From Halichondria panicea (Eukaryota; Porifera; Demospongiae; Suberitida; Halichondriidae): 64,000 bases of DNA. A program made the position numbers and the translations under genes. The DNA is taken from contig NC_087388.1 in NCBI RefSeq assembly GCF_963675165.1, forward strand, positions 496,001 to 560,000. The letters are read 5' to 3'. Below, piece after piece: positions 10,947 to 26,472 of this stretch. The notes under the pieces were generated by a model. It did not search any database. It worked only from the letters and a program-made list of their open reading frames with translations, and was not told the origin of the DNA. Position 1 is the stretch's first letter. Every line of letters begins with the position of its first letter.

Positions 10947-13900
10947 ATGATGTCTTACAAGCTTGGTTCTGTGCTGCCGCTGGAGGAGGACAGCCTGCAC
11001 GAGTTCAAGGGACACAGGAACCTTGCTGTGGAGGAGCTGCCTCGCTGGGCTTTCATTCCAGGCACTAATAGGAGGTCCAGGACACCTGTTTCAAGGTCAT
11101 GCAGTGCTGCAGTATTAAATTAATATTGTATGTATAAACCACTGCAGTACTAGCACATTCTGGTAATGCGTTGCACACTCTGGTAGCTTGCTTAGTTAAG
11201 GTCATCACGTCATCAATAGTATAGTATTGGCCATCTTTATAAAAATTGCATGCAATAAGATTCTTTTTATGGTTTAGGCATTATTATTATTACAAGGATT
11301 GCCGTTCTTTCAATCGTGCAAGAGATATATTGTAATTGTATATGAACATCACTTGTTTTGCATTTATATTGTTTTCTTCCATTGCATGCAGAGCTCTGAA
11401 TGGCTTCCTCAACACTGGCGGAGGTGGCACTGTGTACCTGGGTGTGACTGATGAGGGGGTGGTCAAGGGACTCTACCTCAATCAGGATCAGGTAACCGAC
11501 CAAGCCACCACCACACAATGTCTGCATGTGTTGTATGCTGGAGCAGAGGAGGTCCAACACGAGTACCTCGATTTATAGGCTAAAATTGAGTTATTAGTCA
11601 GTCACATGCAACAATGACTTTAACTTAGCAGGTGACCAAGACCTAATGGAGGTACACACTCTGATGCTGGAGATATCCCATGCAATAGTCTATTCATGCA
11701 CAGTCAGCAGTGTACCATATTCAGTTAATTTACCACTAGTCAATGCAGTTATTAACCAATGTGGTACTTACTTGTCCAGTGTGGCAGCTGGAAATGGCTT
11801 CATGTAATTCTGTGGATGTTTTCATGCATACCCTTCCTTGCATGCTGTTTCATGGCTGTATACAGATTGACCACGTGAGAGTGTCACTGGCTGACCTGAT
11901 GAGCCGCTACTGTCCTCGTGTGTCCAGGTCCAGATACAAGGTGGGTGATCTGCTGGTAGTAGTCTCTTCAGAGCTTATGACTGTTCCCTTATATATATTT
12001 GCTATAAAGAAGTGCTTGTATCTGTGATTAGGGATGTCAAAAGCAGAAATGTTTCTTGTGTATGGATTTAAAAGGGCTATTAATAAAACAATTAACAATT
12101 CTGGAATACAATCATGTAGGTGGCATTCTGTCCAGTAGAGGGCACTCGGTATGCAAGATCTCATCTAAATGACAGGTACAACATTATATATAAAAAATAG
12201 CATATATGTACTTACAACAGCTTATAGAATAATTATGGCTACAGGTAATTAAAAAAAAACAAAACAACCAGTGGTTGAGTTTTGGAGTAATGTTGTGGTG
12301 AGTAAAATAGAGTAAAAACAGAGATAGGTAGACTGTTAGCTCCACCCTGGCTAGCCTAGGCCTTCATCAGTAGTAGTGCTGTCAGGATCATGACCACCAT
12401 GGCAAGTGGGGTAGAGATCAACCTCTGTCCTGAACCACTTAGCCCACAGCAACCAAACCCACCACCACCTGCAAGAATATAGTTATATAGCATATTATAA
12501 TGACTGATGTTAAGTGCACCCACTCATTACGATTATGTCAATCTTAGTTACTGTACCTGCGGCATTAACATCTGCAATTTCCGATATAGGATTATTTTGT
12601 CCTTGTTCTTGTGGTGGTAAATTTGTCCCATCTTCCTGCACTACAATCAGGGAGGTTAGCTCTGTCACAAAGTTGTACTGCAGTGCGATAGTTAGTGCTC
12701 TCTGTTCAATGTCCGCCTTGAGAGTAGCATCATCTGTGAGTAGAATCGTATGCAATAGTATGTAACGCAACATGATTGGATTGTGATTGCACGGTACATG
12801 ATTATTATTCTCATATTTCTTTGATAGAGATAAGCCACCCCCGAATGAGACTACTGTACACAAAACAAAATATGGGCGAAATGTCCAAATGGCGCGTAAT
12901 TACCGTATTACTAGAATATTTTGCTGGTGAAAAACCTTTGCGAATGAGCCAATCAGCAGAAAATTTGACCCTTTGCGATATAACTATTGCGTTCTGGCAA
13001 GGATCGTGTGTATTTACTAGTAATAATTAAGGTTTTGCGGATTTTATTGTTGCAAATTGATCAACCCTCGCAAAGTTCGCAAATGTTTGATGCTCGCAAA
13101 ACATTCTAGTAATACGGTAGAAGGGTGCCTTATTTCGAAATGATTATGGCATACACTGATAATAAGAACTTTGCTATAAATGTACATACACATGTATTTT
13201 TAAAAAGCTTATAATTATAATGTCTTGCTGTACCTATAATTATTGCTAGTATTAATTTTTACACTCACTCACCCGTTACGAGCCTTTGATTGAGCAGCTG
13301 TTGAATAGTAAGGTAGGCCGTTAGCCGTTCAGTCGATGGTTCTAGTCCTCCGATTAAACTCCGTTCCCCCGTATTGACCTCACCCGTAAAACTGACCATA
13401 CCCATTGTTCCTGTACCCGTGACTGTTACAGCTGCAGTCTCTAGATTTGCGCAAACAGTGGCTGAAAATTTGCCCGCTATAACAATTTCAGAGCCTTTAA
13501 AGAGAATCGGAAATTCAGTGTTGGATATTTCGTCATAGCTGTTCTCTGGATAACTAATGCGTACTGTGTGTAAAATTGGAGATGAAATTTCGTCAAAGAA
13601 GCCTTCCAACTGCTGGGCCGCATCCTCGGCTTCGTATATGCGCCTCACAATTCCGTTATTATCAAGGGACAGTCGCTCTAAAAGTCTAAAATTGAGGCTG
13701 AAACCAAATCCAAGACAGTTTAGGGAAATTCTTGTGCCATGAATTAGTGTTTTTGCGTTGTTTTCAATCTCTGCTTCGTTTGTCACACCAGCTGTGGGCT
13801 CTCCGTCCGTCAGCATGACTAGTAGCGGTATGTTCATATCTACGAAGTTGCTACGCAATATATTTATCCCTTGTATAAGTCCGCCATTAAAGTTGGTACC

Positions 13901-16900
13901 ACCGTTTGCGCTTAAGCTACGAGCAAAACTTATTCCATCCTGTTTATTTTCAGTAGTAGCCAACAGTAAATTGCTGTTCCACACGTAGACATCACTGGAA
14001 AATGTCACCATGGTGAAACGATCAGATGGTCGCAGTTCACCGATAATCGTCTCGAGGGCTTGTCTGGTTTGATCGATTTTTGTACCTGACATGGACCCAG
14101 ATACGTCAATCACGAAGACAATATCCACCGGTATTTGTTCGATGCCTGAGGGGGAGAAAAACTGAGCAAAATAGCAGTTATTTACGACAATGAGGCCAGC
14201 TCCGCTTGCAGGATGGTTGACGTCAAACTCCACCTCTAAGTCACGTGCAAGTCCGAGATTATTATCGTTTTGTTCCTCAATGGAGGGTGAGTATCTGTAG
14301 AACACTTCTCGTTGTGATACTACCTCTTTGGTCAAGTAGTTTGAGCCTTCTGTGATCATTAGTTCTTGGTCGTCTATAACCCGTATATTGACTTGGAAAT
14401 CTTCCACTATTTGTCCTGGATTGAGGTTGATCACTTGCTTGTATCTAGAGGCTCTCCTGACGATAAGCTCTTCATAGTTTAGGGTGAACGTGGCATTAGT
14501 GTTTGCAGCTGTGTTTATGTTTATCTGAAACAAGCTTGTCCCCCTATAGAAATAACGTGTGTCTAATGGTTAGCTTGTTTATGGCTGTATAGATATAACA
14601 TCAGAGGAGGTCTAACATGCATGTACGAATCACTACAAGTTCAGTGCATTGATGTTATTGCGATCATGTGATAACACCCAGCGCCAATGCACTAGCACTT
14701 GTAATGATTCGTGCACGCTTGTCGGACCTCCTCTGATAGTTATGTGTGTCAAGTGTGTACATAAGATAATTTGATTATTATTAATAATAATTTCCCCAAC
14801 ATTACTTGCATTTTTGACACTAACAATAATAATAATAACAATAGTGTCATTGTTACCTTGACTCCACCAGCCCCACATTCTCCCCTGCTGATACTCTGTC
14901 TTGGAACTCTTTCAGAGCTTCTTCTTTCTCTCTAGCCACTCCACTGTACGTCGTGTCATTCACAATCCTGTGTTCAGAGGAGGGGGGACTAAACTCCATG
15001 CATGCATTATAATTATTTGATATTTGATAATTAAAATTTTAATGTCGATTTTGGCTTCATAAAATAATGTGTACCATGTTATATACCTCTCTGTAAGTTA
15101 CAGCTATATTTTAGTTACAGGCAAAAATACAAAGGTTCAGTTTAACTGCATTTGGTTTAAATGTACGTATATAGCCACGCTAGTAATACAATGTTAGCAT
15201 GACGGCAATTCAGCTGTTTGTAGTAGATGTACAATTAAGCTACTTATGTTTCGTGGGCACTCACATTCTGAAGCTTGATATGAAGGCTGTCTCTGGCAGC
15301 TGTACTTGAAAGACAAGAGTTTGTGCCACAGAGTCGCTGTTACTAATAACACTGGTGATAGTGGTGACAGCATACCTGGCAACTATCAGAGAGTCCACAT
15401 GAAACTTCTGATAGGCTATAGTTTGTGGGGCCTGCCTCAGGCTGAGGTTGCCTAGCACCAGGGGCAGGCAGAGGTACAGTAGGGAGAGAGCAGCTTGAGG
15501 CGACATGCTTGTTTATGTGCAGCTGGAGATTGTGTGGGAGTTACCCCAATAGTAATCATATTCATTGCATGTGTGGAATGTGCACGGTGTAATGAAACTC
15601 GCAGCATTATCCCCAAGGCAGTATGCACGTACACACACACACTTCTATAGCTACAGGTATCTGTACCACTTAACAGTAAGTGTTTTGCATGTCTATAACT
15701 GTTTGTATAAAGTATTACTCGAATGTTTTGTGAACAGCAAACTTTAAAAGCGTTAATCACTTCGCAATAATAAAATCGCAAAATCCTAAACTGGTACTGA
15801 TTATTATGACACACAATCCTTGCCAGAACGCAATAGTTAGATCGCGAAGAGTCACATTTTCTGCTGATTGGCAAAGGGTTTTCACTCACAGTAATAATTA
15901 TGGTACATATTATACAATTAGTGGCTGTATGGTCTGAATCTAATTGTTTATTTAATGCAGTGGCTACAGCTCTGACTCAGTAGAGCCTACCTCCTCCCCA
16001 CCCTCCAAGCAGACCAAGGCTCATGTCCTCCGTACTTCTACGTACTGCTGGTGTGATCGGGCAGCCTTGGCTCTATACAACCAGGTCAGTCAGAGGCTGT
16101 CTTTATCGCTACCTCACTTATCTCAACTTGCACTCAATGTGTGTGAAGTACATTGTGTGCACAACCACTGTGCATACATAGACTTTACCTGTCTATTAAG
16201 ATGTGCCCGTGTCAATTCTCATGCATGGTCCCTACATTTTGAAAGTACTAGAGTTGGCTCTGTAACTAGAGTTCTTGAGGCCTAAATTCAGTGATTTTCT
16301 AAAGTGGAAGAGCCCGTTCAGATGGTATACTTAAATCCCAAATTTAAAACGAGCCATAATTTCCTATTTAAAAAAAAAAAAATATTAGAGTTATGTCTAG
16401 CATATCTCTGCTATATTACACAAATTGTAACCCCCCCCCACACACACACACACACAGGGCGTACAGTTGCCTATCTACGTGATAGAGATTCGTATACTGC
16501 CGTTTGTGCCCAACCCCTCAGCTCACGAGGACACGCTCCAGCTGGCACCGGTCTACCAGAACGAAGAAGGGACGTCCTTTCTCAGGAAAACTGCTTCCAA
16601 CAAATCAGTGAGAGCAATGCATACAGCTTTGTGATTATCCTGAACTCATAATGTCCCCTGCATTCTTAATTTTCACTGTACGTAGATGAAGTATCAGGAG
16701 ATTGCTGAGTTCACTCGATTGCAAGCTAGGAACCATTTTGAAAAAGTTCTGAGAAGGTACGCATGTATAGCATTAATTCAAAGCGTTCTTTATGTACTAG
16801 GTGATACGTATTATACTAGCTGTACGTGTATTAGAGGCGTTGTGCAACAGTAGTGGAGTACTGTCGTCCATTAATCAATGTGCTCGGGGACTCTTTCAGC

Positions 16901-17343
16901 TGCCATAACTTGAATTCCGTGGATCCAATTTTACTGATTATATGATTTTCTGAAAGCTTAGAAATATACCTTTAAAATGATACCATCAATGTTCATATTT
17001 GAGAGATGACAGAATTTACCAATTTCGGCCAAATACCATGGATTATATATAGCCCATGGTCCAAGGCCGAAAAAGGACAAATTATGTCCCCATTCAAATT
17101 TTGGATTGAAACACATCATTTGAAAGGTCTCTTTCTAAGCTTTCGGAAAATCTATACATTTTTGACATTGGATCAACGGTACTCAAGTTATGGCCTCTGA
17201 AAGATGTTCAACTACGTACATTGTAACATTATAAGTACGTTATGAATGCCTCTCTTATGCACTACTCTAGGCAAAGGAGCATGCTCGTTATGTACCAGAA
17301 TCTCTACACATCGCTGCTTCTGTCTGGGCCGAACATCAGTTAG
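10947..17343 (+). CDS. Schlafen-type AlbA_2 domain protein
   Basis: Eight exons (10947-11095, 11392-11491, 11866-11940, 12120-12175, 15961-16084, 16458-16607, 16686-16756, 17271-17343) join in phase to 265 aa. The N-terminal part is a divergent AAA_4/AlbA_2 fold as in Schlafen and SLFNL1 proteins: EDSLHEFKGHRN, then ALNGFLNTGGGGTVYLGV, then IDHVRVSLADLM. The C-terminal part has LRTSTYCWCDRAAL, YVIEIRILPF and PVYQNEEGTSFLRK, which resemble the end of this domain. Vertebrate Schlafens use this fold to bind and cut RNA; activity here is not known. Intron 4 (12176-15960) contains the oppositely oriented ITIH-like gene. The last exon is unsure: phase gives a stop at 17341-17343, but another frame of that exon reads well (RYVPESLHIAASVWAEHQ) to TGA 17355-17357 and would need another donor. 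Confidence 0.75.
12356..15506 (-). CDS. Inter-alpha-trypsin inhibitor heavy chain-like (VIT-VWA) protein, probably GPI-anchored
   Basis: Five exons (15506-15265, 14967-14857, 14543-13273, 12733-12557, 12468-12356) give 637 aa in phase. A signal peptide (about 1-18) precedes a VIT domain: FHVDSLIVARYAVT, then EKEEALKEFQD and GENVGLVESR, then FTLNYEELIVRR. A VWA domain (about 255-430) has a full MIDAS: DVSGSMSG, the Thr of GGTNFNGG and the Asp of LTDGEPT. The vertebrate ITIH C-terminal domain with its hyaluronan attachment site is absent; instead the protein ends in a hydrophobic tail (LAMVVMILTALLL) after a Gly/Ser/Cys segment, as in GPI signals. The whole gene is inside intron 4 of the plus-strand AlbA_2 gene. 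Role is inferred as extracellular matrix or adhesion. Confidence 0.88.
12901..13119. mobile_element. MITE with TACCGTATTACTAG terminal inverted repeats
   Basis: A 219-bp element begins TACCGTATTACTAGAATA and ends with the inverse (TATTCTAGTAATACGGTA with one mismatch), both ends in TA as expected for Tc1/mariner-type insertion. It has no transposase. It sits in an ITIH-like intron, itself inside an AlbA_2 intron. Confidence 0.85.
14600..14738. mobile_element. Fold-back MITE with ATCAGAGGAGGTC ends
   Basis: A 139-bp near-palindrome in the ITIH-like intron. The ends ATCAGAGGAGGTC and GACCTCCTCTGAT are inverse, and the arms continue with cgaatcact against aatgattcg. A related copy is at about 41972-42124. 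Confidence 0.8.
15712..15893. mobile_element. Degenerate copy of the TATTACTAG MITE
   Basis: Starts 'gtattactcgaatgttttg' and shares internal phrases with 12901-13119 (aatccttgccagaacgcaat, ttctgctgattgg, aaagggttttcac) in the opposite orientation. It lies between the ITIH-like start and AlbA_2 exon 5, so it may contribute to the ITIH-like upstream region. Confidence 0.6.
16871..17215. repeat. Single copy of the CTTTCAAATG fold-back repeat
   Basis: This intron stretch of the AlbA_2 gene matches the tandem units at 61.3-62.8 kb: 'gactctttcag..gccataact', 'tgattttctgaaagcttaga' and 'catcatttgaaaggtctctt'. The two halves are imperfect inverted copies of each other. Confidence 0.75.
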
Positions 17344-17698
17344 TGCAGCCTCGTTGATTGAACCTCATTCTCTTAATAAGAACATTGTATCGGATCACCA
17401 TTTTGTATGCAATTATTGGACCTTAATCGGTGATTGCTTAACATCATTTTACCGGATCATTCATTTCATCATTTATTTCATCATTTATTCTTTCCCATTT
17501 ATTAATTGATTTCAATAACAATTAAGTGAATAAAGTAATATTAAACACCTGATAATGATAATTATAGCACTGTACACTTCATACACTAGATTCACAAAAG
17601 CACAAAATAATAAATAATTATTAATACTTCATTAATTAATGACATTTAATTGCCTATAATATTTATGAACAACAACTATGTAGTACATACAACAGTTT
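17344..17698. other. Tail-to-tail intergenic gap
   Basis: AT-rich 355-bp spacer between the AlbA_2 gene and UQCRFS1. It holds AATAAA on plus (17529) and several TTTATT (AATAAA on minus) around 17470-17505. No coding sequence seen. Confidence 0.6.
17529..17534 (+). terminator. Polyadenylation signal AATAAA
   Basis: A canonical AATAAA lies about 185 nt after the AlbA_2 gene stop, in the tail-to-tail gap with UQCRFS1. No other plus-strand gene is near enough to use it. Confidence 0.5.
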
Positions 17699-18611
17699 CT
17701 ATCCTACCACCAACATTGTATCCGTCTGAAACTCGTAATGGGGGACTTCCAAATTGAGAGGAGCTGGCCCTTTCCTGACACGCCCTGAGGCATCGTAATG
17801 AGAGCCATGACACGGACAATAGTAGCCTCCGTAATCTCCAGCATTTGAGATGGGCACGCAGCCGAGATGAGTGCACACACCGATCACCACCAACCACTGC
17901 TCTCGAACAACTCGCTCGTGATCATGCTGAGGGTCTCTCAGAGAAGTGACGTCCACACCACGTACTTCCTCAATCTCGTCACTCGAACGGTTTCTAATAA
18001 ATAGGGGCTTCCCCCGCCATTTTATAATCATGTTTTTCCCCTCTGGAATCATGGACAGATCCACCTCGATATTAGCCATGGCCAGGACGTCAGCAGTAGC
18101 AGACATACTGCTCAGTAGACCAACGACAGAGTTCTTAGCTAAATGAATGCCAACCACACCCCCTCCCAGTGTGACCGCATAAGTGGCTGCTTTTCGTCCG
18201 AGATCATTTGATCTTTTATCAGTCTGTTGACTTTCTGCTCGTCTGTACTCACTAAAATCAGGGACAGAAAGGTCAGTGTGTCCGTAGCGAACTGGCACCA
18301 ATGCTGTAGGGAGAAAAGAGAATAGAACAGGTAAGCTAGGAGTTTTATTCTAGTGTGGTGCGCTTTAATTAGAAATTTAATACACAAACAGAACAGTTCT
18401 CTATCTCATGCTCACGTTTTGATCTGGCTGTGGCTGAAATGGGACCCCATGGCAGGAACGACGGTGTCTCTAGTTTTCCTCCAGTCGGTAGGGCTATCTT
18501 TTTTGGGTGAGAAAGACTCGGAAGGGTAGTACAGAATGGACCAACTCCCCAAGTGGCTGTAGCTGCCAGGTACTTAGAGGCTGACTGTGCGAGTAGCTTG
18601 GTGGACAGCAT
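17699..18611 (-). CDS. UQCRFS1: Mitochondrial Rieske iron-sulfur subunit of complex III
   Basis: Two exons (18611-18416 and 18303-17699) give 266 aa, close to the usual 270 or so. The product carries the 2Fe-2S centre that takes electrons from ubiquinol and passes them to cytochrome c1 in the inner mitochondrial membrane. Exon 1 is a basic, Ser/Thr-rich presequence. Exon 2 has the single transmembrane helix ([21 protein letters not shown]), the flexible hinge ([11 protein letters not shown]), and the Rieske fold with both cluster motifs, CTHLGC and CPCHGSHYD, each with two Cys/His ligands and the stabilising disulfide Cys. The [10 protein letters not shown] 'Pro loop' is present. It starts 204 bp from ZC3H3, head to head. 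Confidence 0.97.
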
Positions 18612-18815
18612 CTCGTCTTCTTAGGTACGTTTCTATGCCTGATTTTCAGAAGTAGTTCCAGTTATTAATTAAGTTTCCGATTAGCCTCGGTGACCTTTGA
18701 CCTTGTTCAACAGTGTTGTTATGGGAGAAATTACGAAAATATCTAATTATCCGCCAAGCTCTCCAACTCTGCAATATTGAAAACAAAAATACACCATGCA
18801 GATAATTATTATTTT
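18612..18815. promoter_or_regulatory. Probable bidirectional promoter UQCRFS1 / ZC3H3
   Basis: Only 204 bp separate the two divergent start codons, so both 5' UTRs and promoters must fit here or overlap. No TATA box stands out. The inference rests on spacing only. Confidence 0.55.
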
Positions 18816-22860
<4,045 letters not shown>

Positions 22861-23331
22861 GGTGTGGCTATTGGAAGCACTGAGGTAAGAGAAGCTATAG
22901 TGTTTGTTAACAATACTACTTCTTACTCCAAACAGGTGTTGATAAAGTTGTGACTATTATAATTATACAAACCACAAGAGATTCACTTTCTCTTCTCATT
23001 CAGTTTAGCTACTAGTATGGTTCAGTGAACTGTTCATAGCTAGCTAAGCAACCACATGAAAGAATTCGTTCTGTTCTTAAAATTAATTTCGTTCATTATT
23101 TTGAAATTTGATACTCTTATTCATTGAATGGATGGATGGATGAAGCGTAACTAAGCATGCAGTACTTCACAAACAAACACCTTCGAATTAGCAATTTGTA
23201 TTGTAAATTATAGCTCTGTATAAAACTAAGAACAAAGTTTGAGACTATAATAGAACAATTTTATTATGAGATGATGAAATAATGATGATACAGTGTAGAA
23301 ATGAATCACTGTCATTGTTCTAATAAGAGAT
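22861..23331. other. Tail-to-tail intergenic gap
   Basis: 470-bp spacer between ZC3H3 and the CAP-domain gene, with no coding sequence. TTTATT at 23260-23265 is AATAAA on minus and lies about 70 nt past the CAP-gene stop, so it is a good poly(A) signal for that gene. Confidence 0.6.
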
Positions 23332-25891
23332 CTAGCATTCAGTTGTTATGATTTTTCCCTTCCCACGCTCAAGTTTTGCAATTATACTAGCCACACCCCC
23401 TTGATCCACGCCCACCTGGCTCTCCTCCTGTTCCTCGTGAATCAACTCCAACCCTATCATCGGAACTCTGCCCGTTTCTTCCCATCCCTGATTGCTTGAA
23501 GCCTCAGTCGAACTTTTATTAATAAAACGGCTCTCCGGATATGACAAGCTCGGCATCACGAAACTGAATGTGTTTCCTCTCACAGGGTTGTTGTCGTCTT
23601 CAAAATGAGGGGTGGGCGGGTCGGGTAAAAGGGGGCGGTCCACTTCAATGGGTTCAGAGGTCGATCGAGAGTGGCCTGGTGAAAGATAGTGTAACTGTGA
23701 AGTACAGACGGCTTCTTGTTTAGGGGGAAACCCAGAGTCCCTTACTTGTATTCTTCGTCTTGAACCTGCAGGGGCGCTGGTTTGATCAGGTGTTTGGCAA
23801 TTGCACATTTTTATTGCTCGCTTCTTTCTCTTTCGATTTGCAGCTACTACAACGAATAGTAGGAAGAGTAAAGCAATTGCAGCTATAGAAGGAATCACTC
23901 CGATTAGAATCGAATAGAGATTGGGTAATCTAGCTTCACTGGAACAAGGGTCATTACATGGACAGCTGCCTCCGGTAGTTACGTTTTGTGTGACAGTGAC
24001 TGTAATGGTGTACTGTAGTACAGGGCTTGAGGCGATTGAGAGAGATGGTTGGATAGTAGTCGTCATGGTGGTTGAGGATGGCACATCTTTGGCAGCATCT
24101 GCAGGGAGGAACAATAATCAGTTTAACAACCATAATGCATACAAGTAACATACACTGTACTACTCGAATAACTACACACCAGTACTGCATTGATCATTGA
24201 TCGTGAATTAAGGATCATAACTTGTGTTTAAATAGCCCAATTCAAATAATTTTGTGATTTTGTGATAGCACAGAATGAGCTCTTTCAGATGGTATGTTCA
24301 GTTCACAATTTTCAATTGGACCCAAATTTGACAATTTCCCCCACCTATAGCCCACGCTTTTTTGACGAAAATGGGCTCGAAAATGACCATTGATTTTAAT
24401 GCACTATCTGAAAGGGCTCAATCATAAAATCATAAAATTAGTCCATTCAAACTTAAGTTATGGCCTCTCAAATATTCCTGATATTGCACAAGCGTATTCA
24501 GTACTGGTACATAACTTACAGCAGAGAGTGTCATTCCGACAGTCTGGTGCATAGGTGGGGCAATCTGAACACCAGTCTCCACCCATAGAGTACGGCCGGT
24601 CATCCGGCAAGGAGGTCAAGTTGAGGGGCTCCATTGGACTGCAGTAATGGAAGGGTGAAGAATGCATTTAACTATCTCATAAAATACTGACACTGTACTT
24701 TTGCATTTGCGATACAAATTACGTTCATGAACATACACATGTGCTATAAATGACACTGTGCCCAGCAATCAGAGGCTAACATGCAAGATTGGACTAAATA
24801 TAAAAGCACGGGAAATAAGAGCACAGAAATATTAATTTTTATTGTATACCCTGGACTGTAGTTGCAAACGATGACTGACGCGTTTTCACTGCACTCTGTC
24901 ACTCCACAGCCGAGGTACTGAGACTCCGCCCACACCACCTGCACACATACACACACACACGAGTGGTATCATAGCAGAATGCAAACTAGCTAATGTGTAT
25001 CACAAACAATATCACAATATCACAAACACGTTGACAAAACACACACTAAACACACACTCTAGCATATACAATAATAATGGACTCAAACACATCAGAAATT
25101 ATAGTGTTTCATCTTAGGCTATTGCATGGACTACAATAGCATGGAGTAATGGAAAAGGACCTATTTTGTTGGTTTCTAGGGCTAAAATAACGATTACGAG
25201 GAATAGTTAGCCTTAGGGCAGGCTGCGATTTTCTAAGTTCAATGTAGATGCATGGACTCACATACATACCTGTAAGTACTCTTCACAATAGTTCCCTGTG
25301 CAGCTATCTGGCCACGTCACCAGTACAGACTCCACCCAGTACGTCTGTAGCAGCTGACTGTACATGTAGCTAGCCTCGTCCAGCTCATCAGTGCTCACAA
25401 TCAAGAGGCTCTCTCCGACAGCGGGGCCGAGGGTGTGACGTAATGGATTCCTGGCAGTGCTGTTCTGAGGGCATGTCTCAGAGTAGTTCTGAGCCAGCGA
25501 TGCAAGCGTGTCATTCCAGACCTACGAGGGAGAAGCATATTTCATCGATTGTTAAATGCACAACAAAATATAATACTCATTTTACAGACAATTCTCAGTT
25601 AATGTTGAAACTATCAACTGCTCACACCAGCTGACACTTCTGTTATACCGTATATCTAGATATTAGTAGGACCTTTATCTAAAACGTGAAGCACACACAC
25701 ACAAAAATAATTATCTCTATAATGGATACCATTTCGAGCATGTTAGTGGCCGGAGGGATCACACTGCTTCTCCTGAGGTTGTGCCACTCGAGTAGGTCCT
25801 CCTCATCGTCTAGACCCAGTCCTTCTACCTGTTGCCCCACGGCAGTAGTCACCAGACACAGTAACAGCACTACTCTCCACAAAACAGCCAT
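23332..25891 (-). CDS. CAP (SCP/CRISP-type) domain single-pass membrane protein
   Basis: Five exons (25891-25730, 25521-25270, 24938-24850, 24638-24520, 24098-23332) give 462 aa. A signal peptide (about 1-19) is followed by a CAP domain (about 30-180): LLEWHNLRRSSV, VWNDTLASLAQ, then VVWAESQYLGCGV and VIVCNYSPG, the family signatures. The CAP1-type His of the HYTQ motif is not present (EEYLQ in its place), so the usual metal site is probably incomplete. A Cys-rich segment (GDWCSDCPTYAPDC) and a Ser/Thr stalk lead to one transmembrane helix (IPSIAAIALLFLLFVVV) with a basic NRKRKKR stop-transfer and a cytoplasmic tail of about 170 residues. CAP proteins are normally secreted; a transmembrane form with a long tail suggests a receptor-like role (inference). 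Confidence 0.87.
24225..24480. repeat. Diverged member of the fold-back repeat family
   Basis: Intron sequence of the CAP gene with inverted halves: 'gagctctttcagat' against 'atctgaaagggctc', and the 'aacttaagttatggcctctcaaat' end seen in other copies. Confidence 0.5.
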
Positions 25892-26472
25892 CAGTGTTCA
25901 GTACTCCAATTCAGCTCAATCCAATTCATCCACAAATAAGTATTCTCCAGTCTAGTAATAATTTCTCATGCAGTCTATACTCTGAAGCTAGCAAACTTCT
26001 TTCTTTTTGTCTCCTAGGGAATAGTATGCACCTTAATAGTGATTACTGATCTCTCTAAACTGTCTAGTCTCTTGCAGCCTAAGGGCCCAAGGATCATATG
26101 AATAATGCATAAGAATTTACATCTAAGGTGTCATGAGTACACATGTGTGGAGGCATTGTACTGAACAATGGGGTATGGTTGTACTCCATTGTGATCTGAA
26201 AGGGGCTATTAATTTAAGACTTTGGCATAGCTAGTGTGATGTACTACATGCACATATATGTAGTGAAAAGTGCTTGACAAGTCCAATAATTATAATCCAT
26301 CAACAATTTTCATATGCAATTAAATAGAACAATGTGGTGTTTTATAATGCACTTACTGCAATGCTAGAGTACTTAAATAAAAAATAGAGTATAATTATAA
26401 TAACGAAGGGGAATAGTCTCTCATTGCACAACTAAAAACATATACAGTGTCACACACCTCATACACAAGTTA
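25892..26472. other. Intergenic region, nothing recognised
   Basis: 580 bp between the CAP gene start and the 3' end of the Rab-like gene. AT-rich, no open frame with coding character and no clear repeat. It must contain the CAP promoter. Confidence 0.5.
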
